In this document: positions 1 through 10,700 of the stretch, in pieces | How the letters are laid out: each line of letters starts with the position of its first letter | How positions within the stretch are numbered: the stretch's first letter is position 1 | Assembly: GCA_021521415.1 (NCBI GenBank) | Contig: JAIQDT010000234.1 | Span: 1,240,001-1,304,000 of the forward strand | Length of the DNA: 64,000 nucleotides | Source: Bidens hawaiensis | Taxonomy: Eukaryota; Streptophyta; Magnoliopsida; Asterales; Asteraceae | Direction of reading: 5' to 3' | The notes under the pieces: model-generated | Told to the model about the DNA's origin: nothing | Databases searched by the model: none | Seen by the model: the letters and a program-made list of their open reading frames with translations, nothing else | Made by a program: the position numbers and the translations under genes

Positions 1-189
1 TTTATCTTTTTTTTATTTCTTAATCTTTAATATTAATGCTTGCTTGCGAGTTTAGATTAGTTCATAGGGATTTGCTTTTTCTGTGACATTAGAGTTCATA
101 TGTAGTTTTGATTTTTTATTTATGTTTTAACGGGCCAAAATTGAAATCAAACTGATAAGAAAGAGCCTATTGATGTGTTTGCTGGTGGT

Positions 190-2500
190 TAATTCTAATT
201 TTTCGATTTCTTAGACTCGTTTCGGTTGGGATTCAGGTTTTTAGCTTCGCTTCGGTTTCATTTTATTTGGTTTTTGGATTCGTGTTTTCTGATTTCGGTC
301 GGTTTGTTTTAAGTTTTTGATTTCGGTTCAGCCTTTATAGTTTCATTACACTTCAGTTTCAATTTCTTGGTTGTTTTTTGTTATGGTTCGGGTTTTCTAT
401 TATTTTGGTTTTTCCAAATTTAGATTTGGGTTTTTTGTTTCTTTTCGTTTTGGTTTCAGCTTGCTAAGTTTTTTTATCTCGTCTGTGGATTTAGGTTTTC
501 GATTTTAGTCAGGATTCAGTTTATTCAATTTTTTTATGTCGGTTCATTTTCTTAGATTCGTTTCGGTTCGGTGGTCATTTTATTTCGTTTTTGGTTACGT
601 TTTTAAGTTTCATTTCACTCAGGTTTTAATTTATCTAAATTTTGGATTCAGGTTCTTTGGTTTCTGGATTCGTGTTTTTCTGTTTTCGGTTTGTTTTTTT
701 TTAAGCTTTTGATTTCGGTTCAGCCTTTTTTGTTTCATTACACTTCACTTTCAATGGATTCGTGTTTTTAGTTTTAGCTTGGTTTCAGGTTACTCACTTT
801 ATGATTTCGGTTCGTTTTTTTATTCAGTTTTTTTATGTCGGTTCTTTTTCTTAGATTCGTTTCGGTTCGGTGGTAATTTTATTTCGTTTTTGGTACTTCA
901 GTTTCAATTTATTTGTTGTTTTTTTGTTATGGTTTGGGTTTTCTATTATTTTGGTTTTAAAGATTTAGAATTGGGTTTTTGTTTCTTTACGTTTCGGTTT
1001 CAGTTTGCTAAGTTTTTTATTTTTTCTATGGATTTAAGTTTGTTTTAGTCAGGATTTAGTTTATTCGATTTTTTTATGTCGGTTCGTTTTCTTAGATTCA
1101 TTTCAGTTCGGTGGTCATTTTATTTCGTTTTTGGTTGCGTTTTTAAGTTTCATTTCACTCAGGTTTTAACTTATCCAAATTTTGGATTTAGGTTTTTAGT
1201 TTCGGTTCAGTTTCATGGTTTATGGATTCGTGCTTTTAGTTTTAGTTTGGTTTCAGGTTATTCGGTTTCTGATATCGGTCAGTTTTTTTAAAGTTTTTGA
1301 TTTCAGTTCAGCCTTTTTAGTTTCATTACACTTCAGTTTCAATTATTTGTTGTTTTTTTTGTTATGGTTCGGGTTTTCTATTATTTTGGTTTTTTCAGAT
1401 TTACAATTTGGTTTTTTACCTTTACTTATCATGTAAATTAAGTGTGTTGCTATTAGTTGCAGCTAACGGTCTCCTCAGTCTCAGGCACAAGACAATGCAG
1501 TTGCAGTTAACAGTCTCCTCGGTCATACAAGTTGTGGTTGAAAATGCCACCTTCGGTAATACCTACTATTTTGAATATTATTCTTGCAAGTTTTCTTATG
1601 GTTCTGTTAAAAAATAAAACCAAAAAGAAACAAAAAAACTTAAGAAAGTCAATACCAAAATGAAAACAAAAACTGAATAAAAAACTTAGCCAACTGAAAC
1701 TGAAACAAAAAGAAACAAAAAACCAAATTCTAAATAAGAAAAAGTTGAAACTGTAACGAATCAAAATACCAAAATAATAGAAAACCCGAACTAAGATAAT
1801 ACCAACACTGAAACAAAACAACCAAATAAACTCAACTCAAACTGAACAAAACTAATAAACCGAAAACGAACTGAAACCAAAAGCTGAATACACTGAAACC
1901 AAAATAAAACTAAAAATGGAATAATTTGAAACTAAGCTGAAACGACCCGAAATTAAAAACTGAATAAACTAAAACCGGACAAATGCTAGAAACCCGAATC
2001 TAGAAACAGAATAAAATGCAACCGAAATGAAGCTAAAAACTTGAATCCAAAATTTGAATAAATTGAAACTAGACTTAGACAAAACTTTAAAACCCAAATA
2101 GAAACAAATCCGACATGAAAAAAATCGAAACCGAAACGAAATGAAAAACAAAACCATAACAAAAAACAATAAATAAATTGAAACTGAAGTCTAATGAAAC
2201 TAAAAACGCTGAACCGAAATAAAAAACTTTAAAAAACCGAACCAAAATCAAAAACTGAATAACCTGAATCCAAACTAAAACTAAAACCACGAATCCAAAA
2301 ACAAAATAAAATGAAACCGAACCGAAACTAAAACCTGAATCCAAAATTTATCTTAATAAACTGAAACCAAAATGAAACTAAAAACTAAATAATTTGAAAC
2401 TAACCTGAAACAAAACAAAATTAAAATCTGAATAACCTAAAACCGAACTTATGTTAGAAACCCGAATCTAGAAACAGAATAAAATTAAATAGACCGAAAT
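190..2500. repeat. Large inverted (foldback) repeat with T-rich and A-rich arms
   Basis: The left arm (about 190-1420) is T-rich and repeats phrases such as TTTCGGTTCAG and GTTCGGGTTTTCTATTATTT. The right arm (about 1615-2500) carries their reverse complements. For example, the phrase at 1367-1390 is matched in reverse at about 1768-1791. Each arm is itself built from imperfect direct repeats: the phrase TTTCGGTTCAGCC recurs near 315, 709 and 1297, and the phrase AGAAACCCGAATCTAGAAAC near 1985 and 2456. The centre (1430-1615) is normal-complexity DNA. Long open frames here are rich in Phe and Ser and are by-products of composition. A foldback transposon or inverted duplication is the likely origin; no coding capacity is seen. 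Confidence 0.75.
1456..1524 (+). repeat. 44-bp direct duplication in the foldback loop
   Basis: A 25-bp phrase beginning GTTGCAGCTAACGGTCTCC at 1456 recurs with three changes at 1500. It lies in the loop between the two arms of the inverted repeat and is the only locally repeated, non-biased sequence there. Confidence 0.6.
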
Positions 2501-3230
2501 AACCCTACCACCATAATTGTTATTCTGATCACTTGCAAATATATACAAAACATATTTCATGGTATCGACTGCAGCGATGGCAAGAGTATCCAATCGTCTT
2601 TGTTGATTAAGTGCATCAACAATTTTGAAAAAACTTGTAAGGAAAAATAATTATATTTGAGAAAATTTATAAACATAATTACCATTTTCTACACCTTTTG
2701 GGTTAAAACCGAAATGGACAAGTAGAAACACAGAATTGACTATTGAGCATTATATTGAACATGTATCCAAATTAGGGTATCCTTTCGTTTTATTGAAGTC
2801 TATATATACTTAATGCCCCTTTTGTTGTAGGGTATCCTTTCATTTTATTATTTTTCTCCACATTGTACTCTGTATATTGTGGTACTATTTGGGTGAATCT
2901 TTGTGTCATTTAGTTCTGCAAAACAACTAACAGATTTTGGTGAAATATTGAATTACTACAATCTTTATCTTTTCTAATTATCCAAATCAGTGGTATTTTT
3001 TAATGAGAATTTACTTTGGTGATCTAATGTTTACTGTTTTATTATTTATACCTAAAAAAGTCAACAACTTTGTTTTGAATTTGATCAATCTCTCTCATCT
3101 TAATTGTGATGTTCTTGATCAAAGACCTGATCTTGCAAGTCATTTTCCTTTTATAATTTAAATCAATAAGAAGGGGTAAATGTTTGTATTTTAATGTTGA
3201 GTTTGTATAATAACTTTTATTTTTCTGCAG
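2501..3230. other. AT-rich stretch leading into the bHLH remnant
   Basis: No gene can be supported here. The last part (about 2640-3230) reads as intron-like AT-rich DNA ending in a TTTTCTGCAG splice acceptor used by the next feature. An antisense open stretch at about 2515-2637 is discussed among the findings. Confidence 0.4.
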
Positions 3231-3868
3231 TTTTTATCAATGAAACTAGCCATGGTGAGCCCTGAAATCAACGTTGACATTGACCGCCTTGTGCTTAAAG
3301 AGGTAACTTAATATCACAAAATGCAACAAATAAGTAGTACATAATGGATTTTTTTTAAAAACTTAATATATGTGTAGATGCTTCATTCACAGCCCAGCAC
3401 TTCGAATCCGGCTTATGGATTTGGCCCTTCATGAAGCCCTTCTCATTCTTATCCACATGGGAGCTTGCCTGGTATTCCAACTATAACTACAACAATGCAT
3501 CTTGTCCATCCCCAGGTACTAACATTAATAGATACTATTTATATCATTATAATCAGTTAAGCAGCTTACTTTCAGTTATTCAGTTGGAAAGAAAATAATT
3601 ATTTCCTTAACTTTACAAGATTACAATTTCCTGACGACATTTTGTAATATTACAGCCTGTATGGGATAATGATCTTCACAACCTTCTCCAAATGGGATTT
3701 GATGCTAACTAGGGCATTACTAATCTTGGATCGAATGGTAATTGCTTTATAAATCTTTCAAATGCCACTAGCAAAAATATATATGATCATTGATCATGAA
3801 TTATGTATTATTCTCTAACCACGGGTTGCATTTTGTGTTTAGCAGGACCAGCAAAGATGAATTTTTAG
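3231..3868 (+). pseudogene. bHLH transcription factor, 3' exons only (CIB/BEE-like subgroup), decayed
   Basis: Four exon pieces can be followed with GT/AG borders: 3231-3302 (FLSMKLAMVSPEINVDIDRL), 3378-3515 (begins MLHSQPSTSNPAYGFGPS), 3656-3735 (begins PVWDNDLHNLLQMGF) and 3846-3868 (GPAKMNF, then stop). In plant bHLH proteins of the CIB1/bHLH62/bHLH74 group, the phrase FLSMKLA directly follows helix 2, and a W-D-DL-.-.-QMGF block lies near the C-terminus. This is therefore the tail of such a gene. The basic and helix-loop-helix exons are absent, and 2.5 kb of inverted repeat lies where they should be. Two in-frame stops (TGA 3432-3434 and a TAG after GFDAN near 3710) disable it. Assignment to the family is firm; the exact member is not. 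Confidence 0.8.
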
Positions 3869-4382
3869 AAACTCGGATAGTGATGAAGTGATTTGACTTT
3901 TCTTCTAACAAAAACTTTTGATGAACTGGAAGATGGAAATGAATTAAAAAAAACAAAAACAAAAAAACAAGTCAAGTTTTTAGAAGACAAGTTGTATAGG
4001 TTATCCCAACTCCTAACTGTTTGTTCTTCAAGTTTCAAAAGAAGATGACTCGTTAAATTTTACCGTTCAATTTTACAAACCATGTACATTTATATGGGTA
4101 TAACAAATGGACTTGGTTTGAGTAACGAGTTTCGCATGATGTTCAATGAGGTTTTTATCGCGTTAAACAGTTCAAATGAAAAACATAGCCTCAAAGAGTG
4201 TAGCGAGTACTCGGCCTTATACTTCTGTAACATTGCATATGATGTAAAGATAAAATTATTGCCGTCTGGTAAAACCATATAATTCACAATGCGACTACAA
4301 TAAACCATATGCACATGCGACAACCTATTACACACCACGCTAAACACTACAAACAAACATAGGGTGATGATATTCGCAAAAC
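3869..4382. other. AT-rich 3' flank of the bHLH remnant; no gene seen
   Basis: This covers the expected 3' untranslated region of the bHLH remnant and unclassified AT-rich DNA. Short frames at 4082-4356 show no recognisable motif. Confidence 0.4.
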
Positions 4383-4410
4383 CGCAGCAACGCGCGGGTA
4401 CTTATGCTAG
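4383..4410 (+). mobile_element. Helitron-type 3' terminus
   Basis: A short GC-rich imperfect palindrome (CCGCAGCAACGCGCGGG) is followed about ten bases later by CTAG and then T. This hairpin plus CTRR ending inserted before T is the known signature of plant Helitron 3' ends. The matching 5' TC end was not located. Confidence 0.6.
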
Positions 4411-4689
4411 TATAGTAAAAGAGACTTTTGGTGTCAAAACATTGAAGTAGGTTCCAGAAGTTTTATATATACAACAAACTACTTCTGGTCCATTGGCTTT
4501 GATTAAGTTCTTAAATTATCTTTCCTTGTCTTTCTCCTGGGTTCAAGTCTTGGCTAAGACAAAATACGTTCTTCAGTTGTTTTTTTCATTTGTTATGATC
4601 AAACTGTTTTAATGGGCGCCAGCAAATTTTTTTTTTTTTGGGTTTTGTTTTGTTTTTTAGTTTTGATAGGCCATTTTGTTTTGTTTTCT

Positions 4690-5232
4690 TTTTTCTACGT
4701 AACGCTAACTAACCGAACTCTTTTGTTTTAGTTTCGGTACCGTAATGAATGTGACGGAACCGACTGAAACGTAACGTTAACCGACCGAACTATTTCGTTT
4801 TACTTTCGGTGTCTTTATGAATGTGACGGAACCGACCAAATTTGCATAGACTCACCGCCTCAACTCCTGACTTTGACCAACGTCACCCAATTGGTTCACC
4901 TCAATTTATATCTATTTTTTTTAGTTATGGTACCGTAACAAACATCATGAAAATCGACCAAATTCACGTAGACTCACCCGCCTCAACGCCCGAGACCGAC
5001 ATTGCTCGGGTTTTACCAACATCCAATTTTACCGACTGACACAACCTTATAGGCCCGCATCAATATTTATATTGTTTGTGTTTTTGTGTTTGTTTTCGTT
5101 TGTCACCGTAACAAATATAACTAAAAGCGTAATGAATATGACGGAAATTGACCAATTTTGCATAGACTCATTGCCTGACCATGACCAACGTCTGGGTTTC
5201 ATCGACCGACGCCATCTCATTAGCTCACCTCA

Positions 5233-5269
<37 letters not shown>

Positions 5270-5774
5270 TGTTTTACTTATTGTACCGTAACGAACATAA
5301 CCAAACAAACATTTTTTAGTTCTGGTACCGTAACGAACATAATGGAAATCGACCAAATTTACATAGACTCACCCGTCTCAACGCCCGGGACCGACATTGC
5401 TCGGGTTTTACCAATACCTGATTTTACCAACTGACACCACCTTATTGGCCTGCCTCAATATTTATATTGTTTGTGTTTCTTTGTTTGCTTTTGTTCCGTC
5501 ACCGTAGCAAATGTAACCAAAAGCATAATGAACATGACGGAAACCGACCAAATTTGCATAGACTCACCGCCTCAATGCATGGGACCGATAACCCTTGAGT
5601 TTTACCAACGTCAGAGTTTTACCTACCGACATCACCCCATTGGCCCTCTTCGTTTTTATATTTTTTTTGTTTTTGTTTTTGTTTAGGTTCTGGTAGTGTA
5701 ATGAATGTAACCGAAACTGACCAAATTCAAGTCGAGTTAATGCCTCAACTCCCGAAACCCGCACAACGTGGGGG
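4690..5774 (+). repeat. Degenerate Helitron-family subterminal repeats
   Basis: Four or five imperfect units, each about 200-260 bp, share the phrases GGTACCGTAACGAACAT, GAAATCGACCAAATT, CATAGACTCACCGCCTCAACGC and GCTCGGGTTTTACCAAC. Related units occur at 15540-16261 on this strand and at 18424-18752 and 19130-19300 in reverse, each adjoining a Helitron-like terminus. They are therefore read as the 3' subterminal part of one Helitron family. A (TA)n tract lies at about 5227-5266. No coding sequence is present. Confidence 0.6.
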
Positions 5775-5779
5775 TAAAT
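5755..5779 (+). mobile_element. Left half of a Helitron 3' terminus split by the gypsy element
   Basis: The hairpin-like CCCGCACAACGTGGGGG followed by TAAAT stops exactly at the gypsy LTR. Beyond the element the second TAAAT copy is followed by TACTAG (15002-15007) and T. Leaving out the insertion, this is the normal layout of a Helitron 3' end: hairpin, about ten bases, CTAG. Confidence 0.65.
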
Positions 5780-7753
5780 TGTAACACCCCGACCGATGGC
5801 GGATTATACATCGGGGCGCCACGTATTGTTTCATTACTCGCGACACTATTTGGGTGTCAATATTTAATAAATACATTTTATCGCGCAAGCGCAGAACAAG
5901 ACATAAAGTAACATAAAGCAACATATTATAACTCAAAATATTCAAACAACATTAACTTGTCTTGATACATTTTAAACTAGGTCCAAAGTAAAGAAAACAT
6001 CCTACGCGTCCTTGAGTTCCAAAAGCAGCTACAGCAAACCTGAACATGTGTTAAAATAAAACGTCAACACTTGCGTGTCGGTGAGAAATCAAGTTTAATA
6101 GATACAAATAGATAATAATAATCATTGCGCGCAACATGTGTATATCTGGTGTTTAGCAAGGGTGTAATCAGATTGTGATCAAGCCTAAGATCATAGCTCA
6201 TAGTTCAATCCGTGCTCCCAATTGAGCACAAAAACAAGAAAACTGTGCAAGTGTAAACAAAAGAGAAATCATAAACGATAGTTCTCCCGCGTTCATCTAA
6301 TGGATCCATGAAAACTGCGGAATAGGCCGACAAGACGGTTGATGATCCACACATACAAATAAACAGCCAAGTAAACGTCCATAACACATGGGATACTGTT
6401 CGACGAAAGCTTATAAACAAGTTTAAGACTCAAGTTTGTACGAACACATGAACATCCCAAAGCATTAAAAATAAAAAGGGATTAGGTACGAGATTACTCA
6501 CTTGTAAACGGTAAGATGAAAGATAATGCAAGAACCAACTTTTAAACAAGCAAAGTTAACCTATAAATAAGAAGTTATTGGTTTAACGATTGGTTTTAGT
6601 GTCTTGATTATATGTAACCATATGTAATATGTATCGATTTACTTAAACAATTAATATATATAATATATTACCGGGATTTCTGGGCAGCACGAAGAGAAGA
6701 CGAAGGCAAAGAGAGGAGGCGGCTGAGGAACTAGGGCAGAGAGCAAAGGGAGGGAGATTTTTGGGGAGAGTTAAAGTGTTGTGTGTGTAGTGTTAATTAT
6801 CAAGAAAATAGTATTATATATAGGGAAACCCTAGGGAACACAATCCCTTAAAAAGAGGAAAAGATCTGCAACAATTCAGGCAAAAGATATCAAAAGACAA
6901 AAGATTCCAAAAGCAAAAGATATCAAAAGATATGGCAGCAGGGGAACAGGAAAAAGGCTGACAGGTTACAGAATAAAGCATGGGAGGTGTCAGATAAAAC
7001 ACTGTTTAAGGCATGCAAAAGAAGATTTCAAAAGATTATGTCAGTCACTTTTTCTGCCAACCAAAGGGGTTGGTGCGCATGCTGCGCCGAAAGTGACTAT
7101 TCAGACAGAAGATAAGGTATCACAAAAGTAAACGGGCTGGATTAAACTGGAGAAAAGACTTAAAAGTCTAGCGCGAGAAGGCTGAGTGCGCGAGCGCGAA
7201 GGCAGACACAGACAAACCTTAGCGCGCTGCGGGAAGAACCACAAATCCTTAGCGCGCCGCGGGACGAACTACCATCCTTAGCGCGCCGCGGGAAGAATTA
7301 CAATCCTTAGCGCGTCGCGGGAAGAACATAAATCCTTAGCGCGTCGCGGGAAGAACTAAAATCCTTAGCGAGATGCGGGGACAGTTCGCCTCGCGTATCG
7401 CAGGAACAGCTGGTCTTCACGCAGGCTTCCTTGTAAGGAGTCTGGCGCGTGGAGCTGCGCAGACATCCTTAGGCGGGAAGAACCAAAGGACAAGCAAAGA
7501 GTTAAGAGAAAAAGGGTTTCAAGGCGTAAAGGTTAAGCAAAGGGGCGGGACGGCGACAAGAGAGAAAGAAGCGGGACGGCGACAAGAGAGAAAGAGGGAA
7601 GGGGGGAAGGAAATTATTACTAGTAATATATATATATTTATTTTAATTTACTAAATGTTAAATTTATAAAGATTAATAAATAAACTTAAATCATAAAAAG
7701 AATCGGATCAGAAAACGGGTACCTGGGTCGGGTCGGATAGGGCAGTTGTCACA
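5780..7753 (-). repeat. 3' LTR of the gypsy element
   Basis: Begins TGTAACACCCCGACC and ends TTGTCACA on the plus strand, giving TG...CA ends on the element's own strand. It is colinear with 13023-14996 at a constant offset of 7243 with about nine substitutions and no indels seen. A 93-residue open frame at 7373-7654 recurs in the other LTR and is not considered a gene. Confidence 0.95.
7217..7380. repeat. 29-30-bp tandem repeats inside the LTR
   Basis: Six units start CCTTAGCGCG and contain CGCGGGAAGAA, beginning near 7217, 7247, 7275, 7305, 7334 and 7362. The same array is at about 14460-14623 in the other LTR. The GC content (dense CG and GCGC) stands out from the AT-rich surroundings. 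Confidence 0.85.
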
Positions 7754-7769
7754 GTCTCCCCTACTTTAA
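7754..7769 (-). promoter_or_regulatory. Polypurine tract of the gypsy element
   Basis: On the minus strand the sequence AAAGTAGGGGAGAC lies immediately before the 3' LTR, where plus-strand DNA synthesis of LTR retrotransposons is primed. Confidence 0.75.
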
Positions 7770-7787
7770 GAAATTTCGTCCCGAAAT

Positions 7788-10700
7788 TTATCTCGAAGTA
7801 GGTTGCGCAGAGAAAAGGTGCGGGTACTTGATCTTCATCTGATCTTCCCTTTCCCAAGTGAACTCGGCTCCGCGCTTGGACTGCCAACGAACTTTAACAA
7901 TAGGGATGCGACTGCGCTTGGTTTTCTTCACCTCGCGATCCATAATCTCAACAGGCTTCTCAACAAAATGCATAGACTCATCAACTTGAACTTCATCAAG
8001 TGGTATGTGGAGGTTCTCGTCAGCTAAACATTTCTTGAGATTGGATACATGGAAAGTTGGATGCACATTACTGAGCGCGGGCGGCAGGTCTAGTTTGTAG
8101 GCAACTTTTCCCACCCTCGCAAGAATCTTGAATGGACCAACATAACGAGGCGCAAGTTTACCTTTCTTCCCAAAGCGGACAACACCCTTCCAGGGCGACA
8201 CTTTGAGGAGAACAAGATCACCAACTAGAAATTCAAGAGGCTTTCGCCTGCGATCTGCGTAACTCTTCTGTCGGCTTCTGGCAGTCAGCAGATGATCACG
8301 GATCTTGGCGATTTTATCGGTTGTCTCTTGAACTAGTTCGGGTCCTGTGAGTTGAACATCACCCACTTCGTTCCAACAAATCGGTGAACGGCACTTTCGA
8401 CCGTAAAGTGCTTCAAATGGGGCCATACCGATGCTGGAATGATAGCTGTTATTATAAGAGAACTCGACCAGAGGTAGGTGTGAATCCCAATTACCTCCAA
8501 AATCAAGAACACAAGATCGAAGCATATCCTCAAGGGTTTGGATGGTTCGCTCAGACTGTCCGTCCGTCTGAGGATGATATGCAGTACTCATGTCCAAACG
8601 AGTTCCTAACGCAGATTGGAGAGATTTCCAAAAGCGAGATATAAATCGGCCATCGCGATCGGATATGATGCTCAACGGAGTACCATGACGGCAGACAATT
8701 TCTTTAACATAAAGCTGCGCAAGTTGTTCAACACGGTAGGTTTCACGAATGGGCAGGAAGTGGGCAGACTTGGTCAATCGATCCACTATTACCCAAATGC
8801 TATCATGTTTGCTTGCGGTCAAGGGTAACTTGGTGATAAAGTCCATTGCTATACTTTCCCATTTCCACGTAGGAATTTCAGGTTGTTCGAGCAAACCAGA
8901 TGGGCGTTGATGTTCAGCTTTTACCTTAGAACAAGTTAGGCATTTAGCTACAAACACAGCAATATCCTTTTTCATACCAGGCCACCAATAAGAAAGGCGC
9001 AAATCTTAGTACATTTTGTCAGCACCAGGATGAACAGAGTATCGAGATTTGTGCGCTTCACTCAGAATGACAGAGCGAAGATTCTCATCATTGGGAATCC
9101 AGATGCGATTGAGATAACAGAGAATTCCATTCAGGTTAGGGACAAGATGCGCTTCCGCGCCACACGCTAACTCGGCGCGAAGGTTGCCAATGCTGATGGA
9201 TGCGCGCTGCGCGTCACGAATGCACGATTCAAGATTGCTTTGAATCGGCGCGAAGTGAAGCTGGGTGCGCGGCAAGATACAGTTAAGCTGGCAGGGTTTA
9301 CGGCTGAGCGCATCAGCTACCACATTAGCTTTTCCAGGGTGATATCGGATCTCACAATCGTAATCGCTAATGAGTTCGTTCCATCGACGTTGTCTCATGT
9401 TAAGTTCCTTTTTATCAAAAATATGCTGAAGGCTTTTATGGTCGGTGTAAAGGATACACTTAGTCCCATAGAGGTAGTGTCTCCAGATTTTTAAGGCAAA
9501 TACAACTGCACCAAGTTCGAGGTCGTGAGTCGTATAATTCTTTTCGTGAATCTTGAGTTGCCTTGACGCGTAAGCGATAACCTTGCCTCGTTGCATAAGT
9601 ACACAACCGAGACCTTGGTTGGAGGCATCACAATACACGACAAAATCATCATTACCCTCTGGTAAAGTTAGTACAGGAGCTTCGCACAACAATTGCTTGA
9701 GCGACAGAAAGGCTTCTTCTTGCTTCGAGCCCCAAATATACGGTTTGCCTTTGTGCGTTAAGGCTGTTAAAGGCAAAGCGATCTTTGAGAAGTTCGAAAT
9801 AAATCGCCGGTAGTAACCAGCTAAGCCCAAAAAGGAACGGATTACGGTAGGAGTGGATGGCGTAATCCAGTTCTTGATTGCTTCAATCTTGGATGGGTCG
9901 ACATGAATACCCATCTTGTTTACAACATGACCAAGGAACTGTACTTCATCCGACCAAAATTCACACTTGGAGAGTTTGGCAAAGAGTTGCTCGGTTCGAA
10001 GCTTTTGCAACACCAACCGGAGATGTTGCTCATGCTCGGCCTTGGTTTTAGAATACACCAGAACATCATCGATGAACACGATCACGAATTTATCCAGGAA
10101 AGGCCTACACACCCGATTCATTAGATCCATGAAAATGGCGGGTGCGTTGGTTAAACCGAAGGACATGACCAAGAATTCAAAATGGCCATAGCGGGTTCGA
10201 AAGGCAGTTTTGGGAACATCCTCTTCACGAATACGCAACTGGTGATAGCCAGAACGGAGATCGATCTTGGAGAAACAAGAGGCACCTTGGAGTTGGTCAA
10301 AGAGGTCATCAATACGAGGTAAGGGATACCGATTCTTAATGGTGAGCTTGTTCAGCTCGCGGTAATCAATACACATGCGAAACGTACCATCTTTCTTTTT
10401 AACGAACAACACCGGAGCACCCCAGGGCGAAGAGCTAGGGCGAATGAAACCTTTAGCTATTTCTTGCATTTCAGCGGGTGCAAGTCGATAAGGAGATTTG
10501 GCTACGGGGGAAGCACCAGGGACAAGATCAACACGAAACTCGACTTCCCGAGCGGGAGGTAAACCAGAAAGATCATCGGGAAAGACTTCAGGGAAGTCAC
10601 GCGCGATGGGGATTTCAGAAAGTCTCTTCTTTCCTTCATCGGGTTTGACCACATGGGCTAAAAATGCAACACATTTCTTCCGTAAAAGTCTTCGGGCTTC

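Noticed and set aside
779..1617. Overlapping open frames of 69-89 residues rich in Phe/Ser/Val
   Set aside because: They follow from the T-rich repeat composition, overlap one another and have no motif or splice support.
7373..7654. A 93-residue frame found in both gypsy LTRs
   Set aside because: LTR sequence with tandem repeats; duplication follows from the LTR pair, and there is no recognisable domain.
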